A stretch of DNA of 64,000 nt from Paramesorhizobium deserti (GTDB taxonomy: Bacteria; Pseudomonadota; Alphaproteobacteria; Rhizobiales; Rhizobiaceae), in the NCBI RefSeq assembly GCF_001558695.1, contig NZ_LNTU01000012.1:434001-498000 (forward strand), given 5' to 3'. Every line of letters begins with the position of its first letter. Positions within the stretch are counted from its first letter, which is position 1. The notes under the pieces are model-generated. The model was not told the DNA's origin. It was given only the letters and a program-made list of their open reading frames with translations, and made no database searches. The translations under genes were made by a program, and so were the position numbers. Of the stretch, positions 8,581-17,099 are shown piece after piece.

Positions 8581-8614
8581 TCACCTCCCTCTGGCTGCCG
8601 GCCAGAGGGAGGTG
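8581..8614. terminator. Hairpin between convergent lut-like and pqq operons
   Basis: CACCTCCCTCTGG pairs perfectly with CCAGAGGGAGGTG around a short loop (14 bp counting the closing C-G). It lies between the end of the plus-strand operon (8533) and the end of pqqE (8640). The strong symmetric stem suits a bidirectional terminator, although no long T-run follows on either strand. Confidence 0.65.
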
Positions 8615-8639
8615 TAAACCAACGGCTCCGAACCGTCAT

Positions 8640-9755
8640 CTAAGACGCAGGCTCCACAACCTTCCCGATCCGCCGATACTGAAAACTATCAGCGCTCCCC
8701 GCTGTCTTCGCCGCTTCTTCGATCAGCGCGCCCATGCGGGCATGTAGGGGCGATTTGATGCAAGCAGGGTCCGTCGCCGCCGCATCGCCGGCGATGGCCA
8801 TCGCCTGGCAACGGCAGCCGCCCCAATCGATCTCCTGCCGCTCGCAACTGCGGCACGGTTCCGCCATCCATCCCGTTCCCCGGAAAGCGTTGAAAGCCGG
8901 GGAATCGCGCCAAATGTCGGCAAGGCTCCAGTCACCGAACTGCTCGAAATGCAGGGATTTGATGGTGTGCGCGGCATGGCAGGGCAAGACCCTTCCATCA
9001 GGCGCCACCATGAAGGCATCGCGCGCCCAGCCGCCCATGCAGGGCTTGGGATAAAGGGCGAAATAGTCCGGCGCGACGAAATCGATCGTCATGATGCCGG
9101 TAAGCCGCTCCTGCGCCTCCTCGACGATCTGCACCTGGCGCTCGACCGATTCCCGGTCGGGCATCAGCGCGTCGCGGTTAAGAAGCGCCCAGCCGGCATA
9201 TTGCACATTGGCGATTTCCAGCCGTTCGGCACCTAGCGACAGCGCCATCTCGATGAAATCCGGCACCTCATGCATGTTGTGGCGATGGATCGGCGCGTTG
9301 ATCGTCAGCGGCAGGCCAGCTTCCCGCACGCGCCTTGCCGTCTCGATCTTTTTCTCATGCGCACCACGGTGATTGCCGATCTTCTCCGTCGTCTCGGGCT
9401 TTGCGCCCTGGAAGCTCAGTTGCACATGGTCGAGCCCTGCCGCGGCGAATGCCTCGATCCGCCCCTCCGCGATGCCGACACCGGCGGTGATCAGATTGGT
9501 GTAGACACCACGTCTGGCCAGACAGGCAATGAGTTCCGCGAGATCACTGCGCAGCGTCGGCTCGCCGCCCGAGAGATGGACCTGCAACACGCCCAGATCC
9601 GCCGCCTCTTCGAAAAGCGCGAGCCAGCCTTGCGTTCCCATCTCCCGGTTGGCTTTCAGAAGCTCGACCGGGTTGGAGCAATAGGCGCACTGCAGCGGGC
9701 AACGATGCGTCAGCTCCGCCAGCATGGCGATGGGTGGTAGAATGGTTTCTGTCAT
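8640..9755 (-). CDS. pqqE: PQQ biosynthesis radical SAM enzyme PqqE
   Basis: 371 residues. The radical SAM triad is C19-x3-C23-x2-C26 in LTHRCPLQCAYCSNP, followed by the GGEP motif (LSGGEPTLR). The C-terminal SPASM-type cysteines include PCHAAH, PCRSCERQ and WGGCRCQ. PqqE makes the C-C bond between Glu and Tyr of PqqA. The ATG at 9755 overlaps the pqqD stop by ATGA and begins the family-typical MTETILPP; a longer reading upstream only duplicates pqqD sequence. Last gene of pqqABCDE. Confidence 0.95.
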   Translation of the reverse strand: MTETILPPIAMLAELTHRCPLQCAYCSNPVELLKANREMGTQGWLALFEEAADLGVLQVHLSGGEPTLRSDLAELIACLARRGVYTNLITAGVGIAEGRIEAFAAAGLDHVQLSFQGAKPETTEKIGNHRGAHEKKIETARRVREAGLPLTINAPIHRHNMHEVPDFIEMALSLGAERLEIANVQYAGWALLNRDALMPDRESVERQVQIVEEAQERLTGIMTIDFVAPDYFALYPKPCMGGWARDAFMVAPDGRVLPCHAAHTIKSLHFEQFGDWSLADIWRDSPAFNAFRGTGWMAEPCRSCERQEIDWGGCRCQAMAIAGDAAATDPACIKSPLHARMGALIEEAAKTAGSADSFQYRRIGKVVEPAS

Positions 9756-10105
9756 TGGTCTCCACGCAAATCCGGACGGAGAACTGCTTCGTCCTTTTCC
9801 TGGACCTGCTCCAGCGTCACCAGAAATCTGTCCGACCATTCCTGCAGGAATGCCGTCACGTCGTCGGCTATGTCAGCTTCATCCGCGCCGTATTCTTCGG
9901 CGAGCGTTGCGATCATTTCCGCAACATCGTGGGTTCCGTCGCAAAGCCGCAGGATGTCGAGGCTGACCTCATTGGGCCAGAATATCCGCTCGGGCGAGAG
10001 AAGCGCCCATGCATCCCGCACCGGATCATATTGCAGCCGCGCATGTCGCCTCAGCTTCGGTCTGGACCGCGACGACACTATAGCACGGGTGCGGACGCCT
10101 TCCAT
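9752..10105 (-). CDS. pqqD: PQQ peptide chaperone PqqD
   Basis: About 117 residues, near the usual ~95 plus a charged C-terminal extension (EQVQEKDEAVLRPD). It has the PqqD features PKLRRHARLQYD, WALLSPERIFWPN and VSLDILRLCDGTHDV. PqqD binds PqqA and presents it to PqqE. The ATG at 10105 overlaps the pqqC stop in TGATG and has a GAGGAGAGG site; a GTG one codon upstream is possible. Confidence 0.92.
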   Translation of the reverse strand: MEGVRTRAIVSSRSRPKLRRHARLQYDPVRDAWALLSPERIFWPNEVSLDILRLCDGTHDVAEMIATLAEEYGADEADIADDVTAFLQEWSDRFLVTLEQVQEKDEAVLRPDLRGDQ

Positions 10106-10860
10106 CACCTCTCCTCTGGATTAAAAGCGCCGGGCGGCACATGGCCCTTGCCGCCATAGGCATAATCGAGCGCATCGAGCATGGCCCAGAGGATATCACA
10201 TTTGAAAACTAGCGCATCGATCACCGCCTGCTGTTTTTCGGGCGTGGTCGCATGTTCCAGCACATAGGCGAGCGCGAAATCGGCGTCGCGCGAGGCCTGG
10301 ACCGGACGCGGCTTGAAATAGGCGAGAATGTCCTCCGTCACATAATCATATTTTGCCAGCATGGCCGGCACGCGCTCGCCGATAATGACGGGCGAGAACA
10401 GCTCCGTCAGCGACGAGGCGACCGCCTCGAGCAGGCTGCGGTTGGTGCAGAAAGAGAGATAGGCGCCGACGGCGAAACGGGTGGCGGGGAGCGCCAGGCG
10501 CTCGCTTTTGACCGCATCGGCGTCAAGGCCGAGCCCTGTCGCCAGCTTCAGCCAGCGGGCGATGCCGCCGCTCCAACCGTCATCGCCGTCATGGTCTTCG
10601 ATGCGCTTGCGCCATTCCGCGCGAAAGGCCGGATCTTCCGCCCGCGCCAGGATCATCGCGTCCTTGCGCGGAATGACCGCCTGGTAGCAATAGCGGTTGA
10701 GCGCCCAGGCCTGCATCTGCGTCCTGGTCAGCGCGCCGCTCACCATCTGATGATGGAGGGGATGGAGATTGTGGTAGCGCGCGGCCCCCACCTCCCGCAG
10801 CACGCCTTCCAACTGTGCTGGTGTCAGCCCATCCCTTGCGGCGCTGGCAAAATCTTTCAA
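10105..10860 (-). CDS. pqqC: Pyrroloquinoline-quinone synthase PqqC
   Basis: 251 residues, the normal PqqC length. Family signatures include ARYHNLHPLHHQM near the N-terminus, NRYCYQAVIPRKDA, DHDGDDGWSGGIARWLKLA and EHATTPEKQQAV. PqqC closes the ring and carries out the final eight-electron oxidation to PQQ without a metal. Translation appears to start at TTG (10860), overlapping the pqqB stop, with GGAG upstream. Confidence 0.95.
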   Translation of the reverse strand: MKDFASAARDGLTPAQLEGVLREVGAARYHNLHPLHHQMVSGALTRTQMQAWALNRYCYQAVIPRKDAMILARAEDPAFRAEWRKRIEDHDGDDGWSGGIARWLKLATGLGLDADAVKSERLALPATRFAVGAYLSFCTNRSLLEAVASSLTELFSPVIIGERVPAMLAKYDYVTEDILAYFKPRPVQASRDADFALAYVLEHATTPEKQQAVIDALVFKCDILWAMLDALDYAYGGKGHVPPGAFNPEER

Positions 10861-11795
10861 AGCCGGATCTCCATTCCGTCATAGCCGACTTCCCATCCCG
10901 CAGCCCTGACCGCGGCATGTTCCGCTGAGGCATCGTCGAGAATGGGATTGGTGTTGTTGATATGGATATAGATGCGCCGCCCGATGGGAAGGTCCCCGAG
11001 CAGCTTCATCGATCCCGCCTCACCTGCGATATGCAGATGCCCCATGCGGGCGCCTGTCTTGGCGCCGACGCCTGCCCGTATCATTTCGTCGTCGTGATAG
11101 ACCGTGCCGTCGAAGAACAGGCAGGCGACGCCTGATATCCGCTCCTTCAGGGCGGTATCGATGCGAGCGCAGCCAGGGATGTAGAACGCCGTTTCAGCGG
11201 TGCTTTCCGACCCGATGCGCAGGCCGATGGTATCGCCCTCCTCAGTGCCGAAACCCTCGGCCGCCTTCGCCTCGTCTTCCAGGAAAAGCGCTACCTTGCC
11301 CGGAACGGCGAAGGTCTCGATGGTGATGCCCGTCGGTTTGCCGCCGGCATCCCGGATATCGGTGCGCTCGCCCAAGGGAAGCCTGCGCCGCTCGACGATG
11401 GAGCGGTCCAGCACGTTGAAAATCGAATTGGTTTCGAGAACCTCCAGCACCCGGTCCGTCGCATAGATCGCGAAGGACTGCCGCTCGCGCAGGCTCAGGA
11501 GGCCGACGATGTGATCGACATCGGCATTGGTGAGCACCACCGCCCGGATCGGCGTCGCGCGCAGCGGGCCATCCGGCCGTGGCTGCAATTGCGGCGTCGC
11601 GGCGATCTGCTGGCGTATATCAGGGGATGCGTTGAACAGCACCCAATCCGTACCATTGGCGCTGGCGGCGAGGCTGGATTGCGTGCGCGGCTGGAAACCC
11701 GGCTGGTCTTCCCTCACCGCCCGGCTCAGACGGTAATTGCAGTTCCACTGGGGAAAGCCGCCACCCGCCGCAGAGCCGATGATCTTCAAATGCAT
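10857..11795 (-). CDS. pqqB: PQQ biosynthesis metal hydrolase PqqB
   Basis: 312 residues starting MHLKIIGSAAGGGFPQWNCN, the diagnostic PqqB opening. The metallo-beta-lactamase fold is shown by VVLTNADVDHIVGLLSLRE (the NADVDH motif typical of PqqB) and HLHIAGEAGSM. PqqB is thought to hydroxylate the Glu-Tyr dipeptide intermediate. The start at 11795 is preferred on family alignment. The gene lies behind the pqqA hairpin. Confidence 0.93.
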   Translation of the reverse strand: MHLKIIGSAAGGGFPQWNCNYRLSRAVREDQPGFQPRTQSSLAASANGTDWVLFNASPDIRQQIAATPQLQPRPDGPLRATPIRAVVLTNADVDHIVGLLSLRERQSFAIYATDRVLEVLETNSIFNVLDRSIVERRRLPLGERTDIRDAGGKPTGITIETFAVPGKVALFLEDEAKAAEGFGTEEGDTIGLRIGSESTAETAFYIPGCARIDTALKERISGVACLFFDGTVYHDDEMIRAGVGAKTGARMGHLHIAGEAGSMKLLGDLPIGRRIYIHINNTNPILDDASAEHAAVRAAGWEVGYDGMEIRL

Positions 11796-11867
11796 TACGT
11801 GCACAACCCCACCCTGCCCGCGGCGCAATGCAGCATTGCGCCCGGCACCAGTTCGATCAAAGGATAT

Positions 11868-11901
11868 ATCCGCTCCGCGCGAATATTCGCGCGGAGCGGA
11901 T
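11868..11901 (-). terminator. Perfect 34-nt palindrome after pqqA
   Basis: A perfectly self-complementary sequence of 34 nt, ATCCGCTCCGCGCGAAT followed by its inverse. It starts 9 nt after the pqqA stop and lies before pqqB. It would form an extremely stable RNA stem. A hairpin here fits the known pattern of much higher pqqA than pqqB-E expression, through partial termination or 3'-end protection. Confidence 0.8.
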
Positions 11902-11909
11902 CGACCATT

Positions 11910-12005
11910 TTACTTCTTTGCCTTCAGTTCTGCGGAAAGATAGCGTGACATTTCCATTCCTGCAGCGACCTGGCACATGGTCGGCTTGGTCCATGTCTTC
12001 TTCAT
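11910..12005 (-). CDS. pqqA: PQQ precursor peptide PqqA
   Basis: A 31-residue peptide, starting MKKTWTKPTMCQVAAGMEMS and ending AELKAKK. It carries the required Glu18-x3-Tyr22 pair (E-M-S-R-Y) that becomes PQQ, and the usual W-x-K-P start. AAGGAGACGAGC precedes the ATG. It lies between the CxxxCW gene and pqqB, in the expected order. The residues between Glu and Tyr are M-S-R, unlike the common V-T-x or I-N-x. Confidence 0.93.
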   Translation of the reverse strand: MKKTWTKPTMCQVAAGMEMSRYLSAELKAKK

Positions 12006-12023
12006 GCTCGTCTCCTTTTCGTT

Positions 12024-12041
12024 AGATCAGATAGCTGATCT
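12024..12041. promoter_or_regulatory. Short palindrome upstream of pqqA
   Basis: AGATCAG-ATAG-CTGATCT, seven-bp perfect arms, lies 18 nt upstream of the pqqA start and just before its ribosome site. It could be an operator or an mRNA stem-loop. No regulator can be named. Confidence 0.45.
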
Positions 12042-12070
12042 TCGTTTATCATACGCTCATCGCGTACGAT

Positions 12071-12625
12071 TCAGAACCCCAAAGGCACGTTTCGTTGCGT
12101 CGGCTGCCCTGCAGCCACCCAGCCATCCGTGCCCAGCGGGTACCAGAGCACTGCGCGATATCCCCATTCCACCGCCCGCTTGGCGGCATTCCAGGACATC
12201 CAGCAGTCTTTCTGGCAATAAAACAATACCAGACGATCCCTGTCCTCACCCAGCCGGGACTTGAGCCCATCGCGAAAATAGGTTTCCATTTCCTTGTTGA
12301 GCACGCCGTAGCCGACATTCGCCAGCCAGATGCTATCAGGGATATCCTGCCTTATCTTTTCCTTCCAAATGGTTCCCGCGGGAAGGTTTTTCGGTTTCGG
12401 ATCATACGGGAGAACGTCGACGAAAAGGGCCTGCTTGTTCTTCCAGAGTTCGATGACCTCCTCGGTCAAAACGACCCTGGCGCCCTTCAAAGTCGCCGGA
12501 ACGGCCGCACGATAATTCTCCATCCGATAATCATCGGGTTCCGGAACGGTTCCGGCAAAAGCCTGCGCCACGGCCCAGAGGACCAGTGCCGAAACGATTG
12601 CTGCACCCCACCGGCTTGCCGGCAT
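12071..12625 (-). CDS. PQQ-associated 'CXXCW' rhodanese-like protein
   Basis: 184 residues with a signal peptide (to about residue 24). The rhodanese-like domain contains DVLPYDPKPKNLPAG and the signature FYCQKDCWMSWNAAKRA; the cysteines are C137 and C141, directly followed by W142. This matches the 'PQQ-dependent catabolism-associated CXXCW motif' family. Proposed roles include periplasmic sulfur or redox chemistry tied to quinoproteins, but none is proven. It lies between xoxJ and pqqA in the same direction. Confidence 0.88.
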   Translation of the reverse strand: MPASRWGAAIVSALVLWAVAQAFAGTVPEPDDYRMENYRAAVPATLKGARVVLTEEVIELWKNKQALFVDVLPYDPKPKNLPAGTIWKEKIRQDIPDSIWLANVGYGVLNKEMETYFRDGLKSRLGEDRDRLVLFYCQKDCWMSWNAAKRAVEWGYRAVLWYPLGTDGWVAAGQPTQRNVPLGF

Positions 12626-12650
12626 CTCCTTCTTCTCCCGGCCTCAACCT

Positions 12651-13511
12651 CTACTGCGTTATCGGCCTGTCCTGCTCGTCTATCAGCGGAACGTGATAAT
12701 CGAGCAATATCCTGTTGATCTCCTTCTGGTTTTCCTTGATGACCCTGTTCAGCGTCCGCTTCCATTCCTGGTCGGAGGGCCTGACGCCCATCGTAATGCG
12801 GAAGGACATCCGGCCCGTCTTTTCCTTCACCAGAGGAATGACGGCGAGATCAGGGTCGATTTCATGCACATAATATCCGCCCATCGGCCCCCACAGGAGT
12901 GCGACATCTATGACGCCTTTCTGAAGATCCTTCAGCATGACCTCGGCCATGGACGGCGTAAGACGCGTATCGACCATCAGCGGATAGGGTTTGACATTGT
13001 GCATATAGCCGGCATTGGCCAGATTGGTGGCCGGCGGCGTGCGCGCGACGACGCCGATCTTCTTCGTCGCCAGCCGGGGGTCCTCGATCGTTTCGACCCC
13101 GTCGAGGCCGCTTCCCTTCTTGTAGATCATGACGTGAGTCGAACGGAAATAGGCGTTGGTGTTCTGGACCAATTCGTCACCCTGCGGATAACCCATGATG
13201 ATGTCGCAGCGCTTGGCCCCCAGCGTATTGCGCACGAAGCCAGTCACGGTTGGAAACCAGGTATAGGAAACGGATTTGCGCCCCGTCTTGGCGGCGACCA
13301 GTTCCGCAAGCTTGTTCTCGAAACCCTGGCCATTCTGGTCTGAGAACGGCATGTTCGACGGATCGGCGCAGACACGCAGGACATCCGGATCCACTAGCTC
13401 GCCGGCGGCTCCGAGCCCAGCGCCCTGCGCAAGGGCGGAGGATGGCGCCAGCGGCGCGACCATGACCAGCGCCGCCATCAATCCCATCCACCTTCTCTTG
13501 CCCTTTGCCAT
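12651..13511 (-). CDS. xoxJ: XoxJ, quinoprotein dehydrogenase-associated periplasmic binding protein
   Basis: 286 residues from the ATG at 13511, with a signal peptide (to about SSALAQG). The binding-protein fold shows LRVCADPSNMPFSDQNGQGF, CDIIMGYPQGDELV and TPSMAEVMLKDLQKG, typical of the XoxJ/MxaJ family. It is thought to assist maturation or activation of the lanthanide methanol dehydrogenase. The order xoxF-xoxG-xoxJ is conserved in methylotrophs. A GTG at 13520 would add three residues. Confidence 0.9.
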   Translation of the reverse strand: MAKGKRRWMGLMAALVMVAPLAPSSALAQGAGLGAAGELVDPDVLRVCADPSNMPFSDQNGQGFENKLAELVAAKTGRKSVSYTWFPTVTGFVRNTLGAKRCDIIMGYPQGDELVQNTNAYFRSTHVMIYKKGSGLDGVETIEDPRLATKKIGVVARTPPATNLANAGYMHNVKPYPLMVDTRLTPSMAEVMLKDLQKGVIDVALLWGPMGGYYVHEIDPDLAVIPLVKEKTGRMSFRITMGVRPSDQEWKRTLNRVIKENQKEINRILLDYHVPLIDEQDRPITQ

Positions 13512-13512
13512 G

Positions 13513-14037
13513 TCATCCACCCATGCAGGAGGCTTCCTGCTCTTTTGCCGTCTCGGGCTTGTCGTCCTTTTTCGCCGGACGGCCGCGCGGCAGGTCGCCG
13601 ACGGCGCGCGCGCGCAGATAGATGTAGATATCGTCTAGATAACAATAGACGTTCTTGTTATCGCCGAAGGACGGCATCACGTTTTCCTTGCCGCTTCCAA
13701 CATTTTGCCGGCCTTCCGCAACAGTCTGAAGAAAATCGGCATAGCTCATCGTCTTGAGCGAATTGGCGAGAGCGGGGGCAAATGTGGAGCCGGCACCATC
13801 GGCGCCATGGCAGACATGGCATTCCGAATTGAAACGGCGATAGCCGCTATAGGTGTACCAATCCACAGTCCCGTCTTCCTTGATATTGAAAGTGGGCGTT
13901 CCATCCTTGTCGAAATATTTGCCGTCTTCATCGGAAACAGCGGCGGCCGTCTCCTTGTCATCGGCATGGGAATTGATCGTACCTGCGAGCAGGCCGAAAA
14001 CGATTGCGACACAAAGTTCTTTCATCCGAACGGGCAT
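13513..14037 (-). CDS. xoxG: XoxG cytochrome c, electron acceptor of XoxF
   Basis: 174 residues with a signal peptide (to about NSHA). One heme site, CHVCH, lies in FNSECHVCHGADGAGS, followed by MPSFGDNKNVYCYLDDIYIYLRAR, typical of the methanol-metabolism cytochrome c family. The distal Met is probably the one in MPSFG. It takes electrons from PQQH2 in XoxF. The C-terminus is charged, with one Cys near the end. It overlaps or abuts xoxJ. Confidence 0.9.
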   Translation of the reverse strand: MPVRMKELCVAIVFGLLAGTINSHADDKETAAAVSDEDGKYFDKDGTPTFNIKEDGTVDWYTYSGYRRFNSECHVCHGADGAGSTFAPALANSLKTMSYADFLQTVAEGRQNVGSGKENVMPSFGDNKNVYCYLDDIYIYLRARAVGDLPRGRPAKKDDKPETAKEQEASCMGG

Positions 14038-14125
14038 TCATGACCTCGCATGCCAAACTCGAAACAACATGCACTCATGCTGCTCCCGCCGTGGCGTTGT
14101 TCATGTTCATGAGGGGTGGACGGCA

Positions 14126-14169
14126 AAGGGAGCCCGGGCCCGGTCATCCGACAGGACCCGGGCTCCCTT
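14126..14169 (-). terminator. Strong hairpin between xoxF and xoxG
   Basis: AAGGGAGCCCGGG pairs with CCCGGGCTCCCTT (13 bp) in the 177-nt gap after xoxF. On the minus strand the stem is followed by only three T's, so it may be a partial terminator or a 3' stabiliser that keeps xoxF mRNA more abundant than xoxG-xoxJ. Confidence 0.65.
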
Positions 14170-14214
14170 ATCAAAGCCTGCAAAGGCAAGGCTCAGCCTT
14201 CCAGCTTCGTTCCC

Positions 14215-16047
14215 TTATTGGTCGGGAACCGTGAAGACGGTCAGCTGGCCGCCAAGTGCGGTATAATCGGACAGGCTCGCATAGCCGCCGACCGCACCCA
14301 GACCTTCCGTGCTCTTAGTCAGACCGGCCGCAAGGCCGATGCCTGCCCAACCACCCACACCCGACAGAACAGCCACATACTGCTTGCCGTCATGCTCGTA
14401 GGTCGTGACATTGCCGATAATGCCGGATGGCGTCTTGAACTTGTAAAGTTCATTGCCGTCCTTATCGATCGCCTTCAGATAGCCTTCCAGCGTACCGTAG
14501 AACACGATATCGCCATCGGTCGCGAGCGCGCCCGACCAGACGGAGAACTGCTCCGGCTTGGACCAGACGATCTCACCCTTGGCCGCATCCCAGGCAATGA
14601 AATTGCCCATGCCGCCATGGCTATCCGGCGCCGGATACATCGACAAGGTCGCGCCGACATAGAGCTGACCCGCCGTATAGCTGACCCGGTATGGCTCGTA
14701 ATCCATGCAGACATGGTTCGTCGGAACATAGAAGAGCTTGGTCTTTGGCGAATAGGCGGCCGGTTGCTGATCTTTCGTGCCGAGCGCCGCCGGGCATACG
14801 CCCGTCGTATTCACGTCTTCGCCATTCTTGTCGGTCGAATATTTGTCGACCACCTGAGGCCGGCCATACTGATCGCTGTTCTTGTCCATGACGACTTCCG
14901 TCGCCCAGTTGACGGCCGGATCATATTTCTTGGCGACCAGAAGCTCGCCCGTGTCACGATCCAGCGTATAGGCAAAGCCGTTGCGGTCGAAATGCACCAG
15001 CACGTCGCGCGGCTGCCCTTCGATCTCGATGCCGTCAGCAAGGATCATCTCGTTGACGCCGTCATAATCCCACTCGTCATGCGGGGTCATCTGGTAGAGC
15101 CACTTCGCCATGCCGGTATCGGCGTCGCGGGCCATGATGGTCATGGACCAGCGATTATCGCCCGGCCGCTGGCTCGGGTTCCACGTCGACGGGTTACCCG
15201 TGCCGTAATAGATCAGGTTCAGCTCCGGATCGTAGGAATACCAGCCCCAGGTCGTTCCGCCGCCGATCTTCCATTGATCGCCTTCCCAGGTCTTGGTGCT
15301 CGAATCAGTGCCGACCGGCTTGCCGAGATGGGTCGTCTTCTCCGGATCGATCAGCATTTCCTCGTCCGACCCCATGGAATAGGCCCGCCAGGCCTGCTTG
15401 CCGTCTGAGACATTGTAAGCGGTCAGATGACCGCGGACGCCGAACTCGCCGCCGGATATGCCGACGATGACCTTGTCCTTGACGACCATGGGCGCGGAGG
15501 TTCCCGATTCACCCGTGCTGCCATCCACCGTGCTGCCGTTCTTCACGGACCAGGCGACTTCGCCGGTCTTGGCATCGAGCGCGACGAGCGTCGTGTCGGC
15601 CTGGTAGAGGAAGATCTTGCCGTCACCATAGGCGACGCCACGATTAACCGTATCGCAGCACATGATCCCGATGACATTTGGATCCTGTTTCGGTTCATAT
15701 TTCCAGAGGATCTTGCCGTCATTGTTCAGATCGAGCGCATAGACCGTGTTCGGAAACGGCGCATGGACATACATGACGTCGCCGATGATCAGCGGACCGC
15801 CTTCATGGCCACGCAGGACGCCGGTCGAGAACGTCCAGGCGACCTGGAGGTTCTTGACGTTGTCCTTGTTGATCTTGTTCAGCTTGGAATAACGGGTGTT
15901 GGCATAATCGCCCGTCGGCATGACCCAGTTTTTAGCATCCGAGGCCATGCTTTGGAGATCGTCATTGGCCACCGCGCCCGCCGCCAGAGAAAGCGACAAG
16001 GCTGTCGTAGCCAATGCAACTGTTATGCAATGCTTGTGTACACGCAT
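14215..16047 (-). CDS. xoxF: Lanthanide-dependent methanol dehydrogenase XoxF
   Basis: 610 residues with signal peptide (to about AGAVA). It is an eight-bladed PQQ quinoprotein. The vicinal disulfide is C130-C131 (IMCCD). Metal/PQQ ligands are E201 (GGEFG), N285 ([10 protein letters not shown]) and catalytic D327. The extra D329 in WDYDGVNE marks the lanthanide type, where calcium MxaF has Ala. It oxidises methanol, and probably formaldehyde, in the periplasm. The start at 16047 follows GGAGGATTTCAA and gives a normal signal peptide; longer readings add unrelated sequence. No mxaF is present in the window. First gene of the xoxFGJ-pqq array. Confidence 0.96.
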   Translation of the reverse strand: MRVHKHCITVALATTALSLSLAAGAVANDDLQSMASDAKNWVMPTGDYANTRYSKLNKINKDNVKNLQVAWTFSTGVLRGHEGGPLIIGDVMYVHAPFPNTVYALDLNNDGKILWKYEPKQDPNVIGIMCCDTVNRGVAYGDGKIFLYQADTTLVALDAKTGEVAWSVKNGSTVDGSTGESGTSAPMVVKDKVIVGISGGEFGVRGHLTAYNVSDGKQAWRAYSMGSDEEMLIDPEKTTHLGKPVGTDSSTKTWEGDQWKIGGGTTWGWYSYDPELNLIYYGTGNPSTWNPSQRPGDNRWSMTIMARDADTGMAKWLYQMTPHDEWDYDGVNEMILADGIEIEGQPRDVLVHFDRNGFAYTLDRDTGELLVAKKYDPAVNWATEVVMDKNSDQYGRPQVVDKYSTDKNGEDVNTTGVCPAALGTKDQQPAAYSPKTKLFYVPTNHVCMDYEPYRVSYTAGQLYVGATLSMYPAPDSHGGMGNFIAWDAAKGEIVWSKPEQFSVWSGALATDGDIVFYGTLEGYLKAIDKDGNELYKFKTPSGIIGNVTTYEHDGKQYVAVLSGVGGWAGIGLAAGLTKSTEGLGAVGGYASLSDYTALGGQLTVFTVPDQ

Positions 16048-16501
16048 TTGAAATCCTCCCTTAGATCCTCTCGATGAACCTCGGCGGAATGCCTCCTCAG
16101 CATCCCGATCCATCAGCTCATGCAAATGGGGAAGTATTTCCGGCAGCGTGTCACGACCGAAGCCAAGGCGTGCGGAGGGCACCGTTACCACCCACCCCGC
16201 TTGGCCTGCGAAGACTGTCACCACTCCCTTGACGGTAACGTCCTTGAAGCCGGAAACAAATAAACGATATGAGATTGAAATGCTTTGTGCAAGCATCTTT
16301 ATCAATTAATATATGCTGCATTGCACTGTAATTTTCGCATCGCAACATGCGTTAATCATGGATTAATGTTTGAAATACATTTGTCCGAGCGGACCAAGCT
16401 ATTCAGCCACTGCTGAATTCTTCTTCCAATTGACATATTTTTGTTATGTACCTGAAAAACTGTATTCGGAAGCAGGTAAACCGGCAGGGAGGCCGGGGAT
16501 T
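16048..16501. promoter_or_regulatory. Divergent control region between xoxF and the small Cys protein gene
   Basis: 454 nt without a convincing gene. The half near 16290-16440 is AT-rich, unlike the flanks, and must hold the xoxF promoter and that of the plus-strand gene. Two dyads stand out: CGCAT-N6-ATGCG at 16336-16351 and TTAATC-ATG-GATTAA at 16352-16366, adjacent to each other. They are candidate operators for the lanthanide or methanol switch. No promoter boxes can be assigned with confidence. Confidence 0.5.
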
Positions 16502-16846
16502 ATGACAGGATTTACGAGGATCGTTTTCGCCGCCGCGGCCATGGTAGCCTTTTGTGCACCTGCGAAGGCGGCATCGGATTATCCGACGGAGGTATTGGCC
16601 GAATATGTCTATGGCTGCATGAAAGCCAATGGCGAAAACCGCGACAACCTTCAGCGGTGTTCCTGTTCGATCGACGTGATCGCCTCCGTTCTTCCCTACG
16701 ACCGCTATGTCACCGCGGAGACTTTCAAGGGAATGGGACTCGTTCCCGGAGAAAAGGGCGTTATCTTCCGCCAGAGCGCACCGGCAAAAGCGGCCGTAAC
16801 CGACCTGAAGCGCGCCCAGGCCGAAGCGGATGTCCGCTGTTTTTAG
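16502..16846 (+). CDS. Small exported Cys-containing protein next to xoxF
   Basis: 114 residues with a signal peptide (to about APAKAA). The mature protein of ~90 residues has Cys39, the pair Cys53 and Cys55 in LQRCSCSIDVIASVLPYD, and Cys113 near the end. The start at 16502 is chosen because it begins the signal peptide. It is divergent from xoxF. I cannot assign a function; a periplasmic redox or metal-binding accessory of methanol oxidation is a guess from position and cysteines. Confidence 0.7.
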   Translation: MTGFTRIVFAAAAMVAFCAPAKAASDYPTEVLAEYVYGCMKANGENRDNLQRCSCSIDVIASVLPYDRYVTAETFKGMGLVPGEKGVIFRQSAPAKAAVTDLKRAQAEADVRCF

Positions 16847-16917
16847 AAAACTTTTCGCGCCTGGATAGAAGCGGCGCTTCTTATCTCACCACCGTAGCGA
16901 CTGCAGAATCGTTGAGG

Positions 16918-16951
16918 AATGGATCCTCGGGTTAAGCCCGAGGATGACATT
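16918..16951 (+). repeat. Dispersed palindromic repeat, TCGGG-stem type (forward)
   Basis: AATGGATCCTCGGG-TTAAG-CCCGAGGATGACATT. With the inverted copy at 17010 it forms a doublet in the gap between two convergent genes (16846 and 17100), where it may also act as a terminator. Confidence 0.75.
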
Positions 16952-17009
16952 ACAGGGATGTTTTCCGCTAATCGGCAACGTTGATACTGGGCGCAAACCT
17001 CTCCAGTCC

Positions 17010-17040
17010 GTCATCCTCGGGTCAAGCCCGAGCACCCATT
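17010..17040 (-). repeat. Dispersed palindromic repeat, TCGGG-stem type (inverted)
   Basis: CGTCATCCTCGGG-TCAAG-CCCGAGCACCCATT, the reverse-orientation partner of the copy at 16918. The outer right flank is imperfect (AGCACCCATT instead of AGGATCCATT). Confidence 0.7.
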
Positions 17041-17099
17041 CCGCGCCCTCTCCTCAGCCTCATCGATCCAGAACGGTTCAATGGGTATCGTCAGCAGAA

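Noticed and set aside
16048-16305. XoxF extended upstream to 16305
   Set aside because: The extra 86 residues precede a normal signal peptide and lack similarity to quinoproteins; GGAGGATTTCAA marks the ATG at 16047.
16918-17040. Possible CRISPR array from the repeated palindromes
   Set aside because: Only two copies per site, in opposite orientation, without uniform spacers or cas genes.
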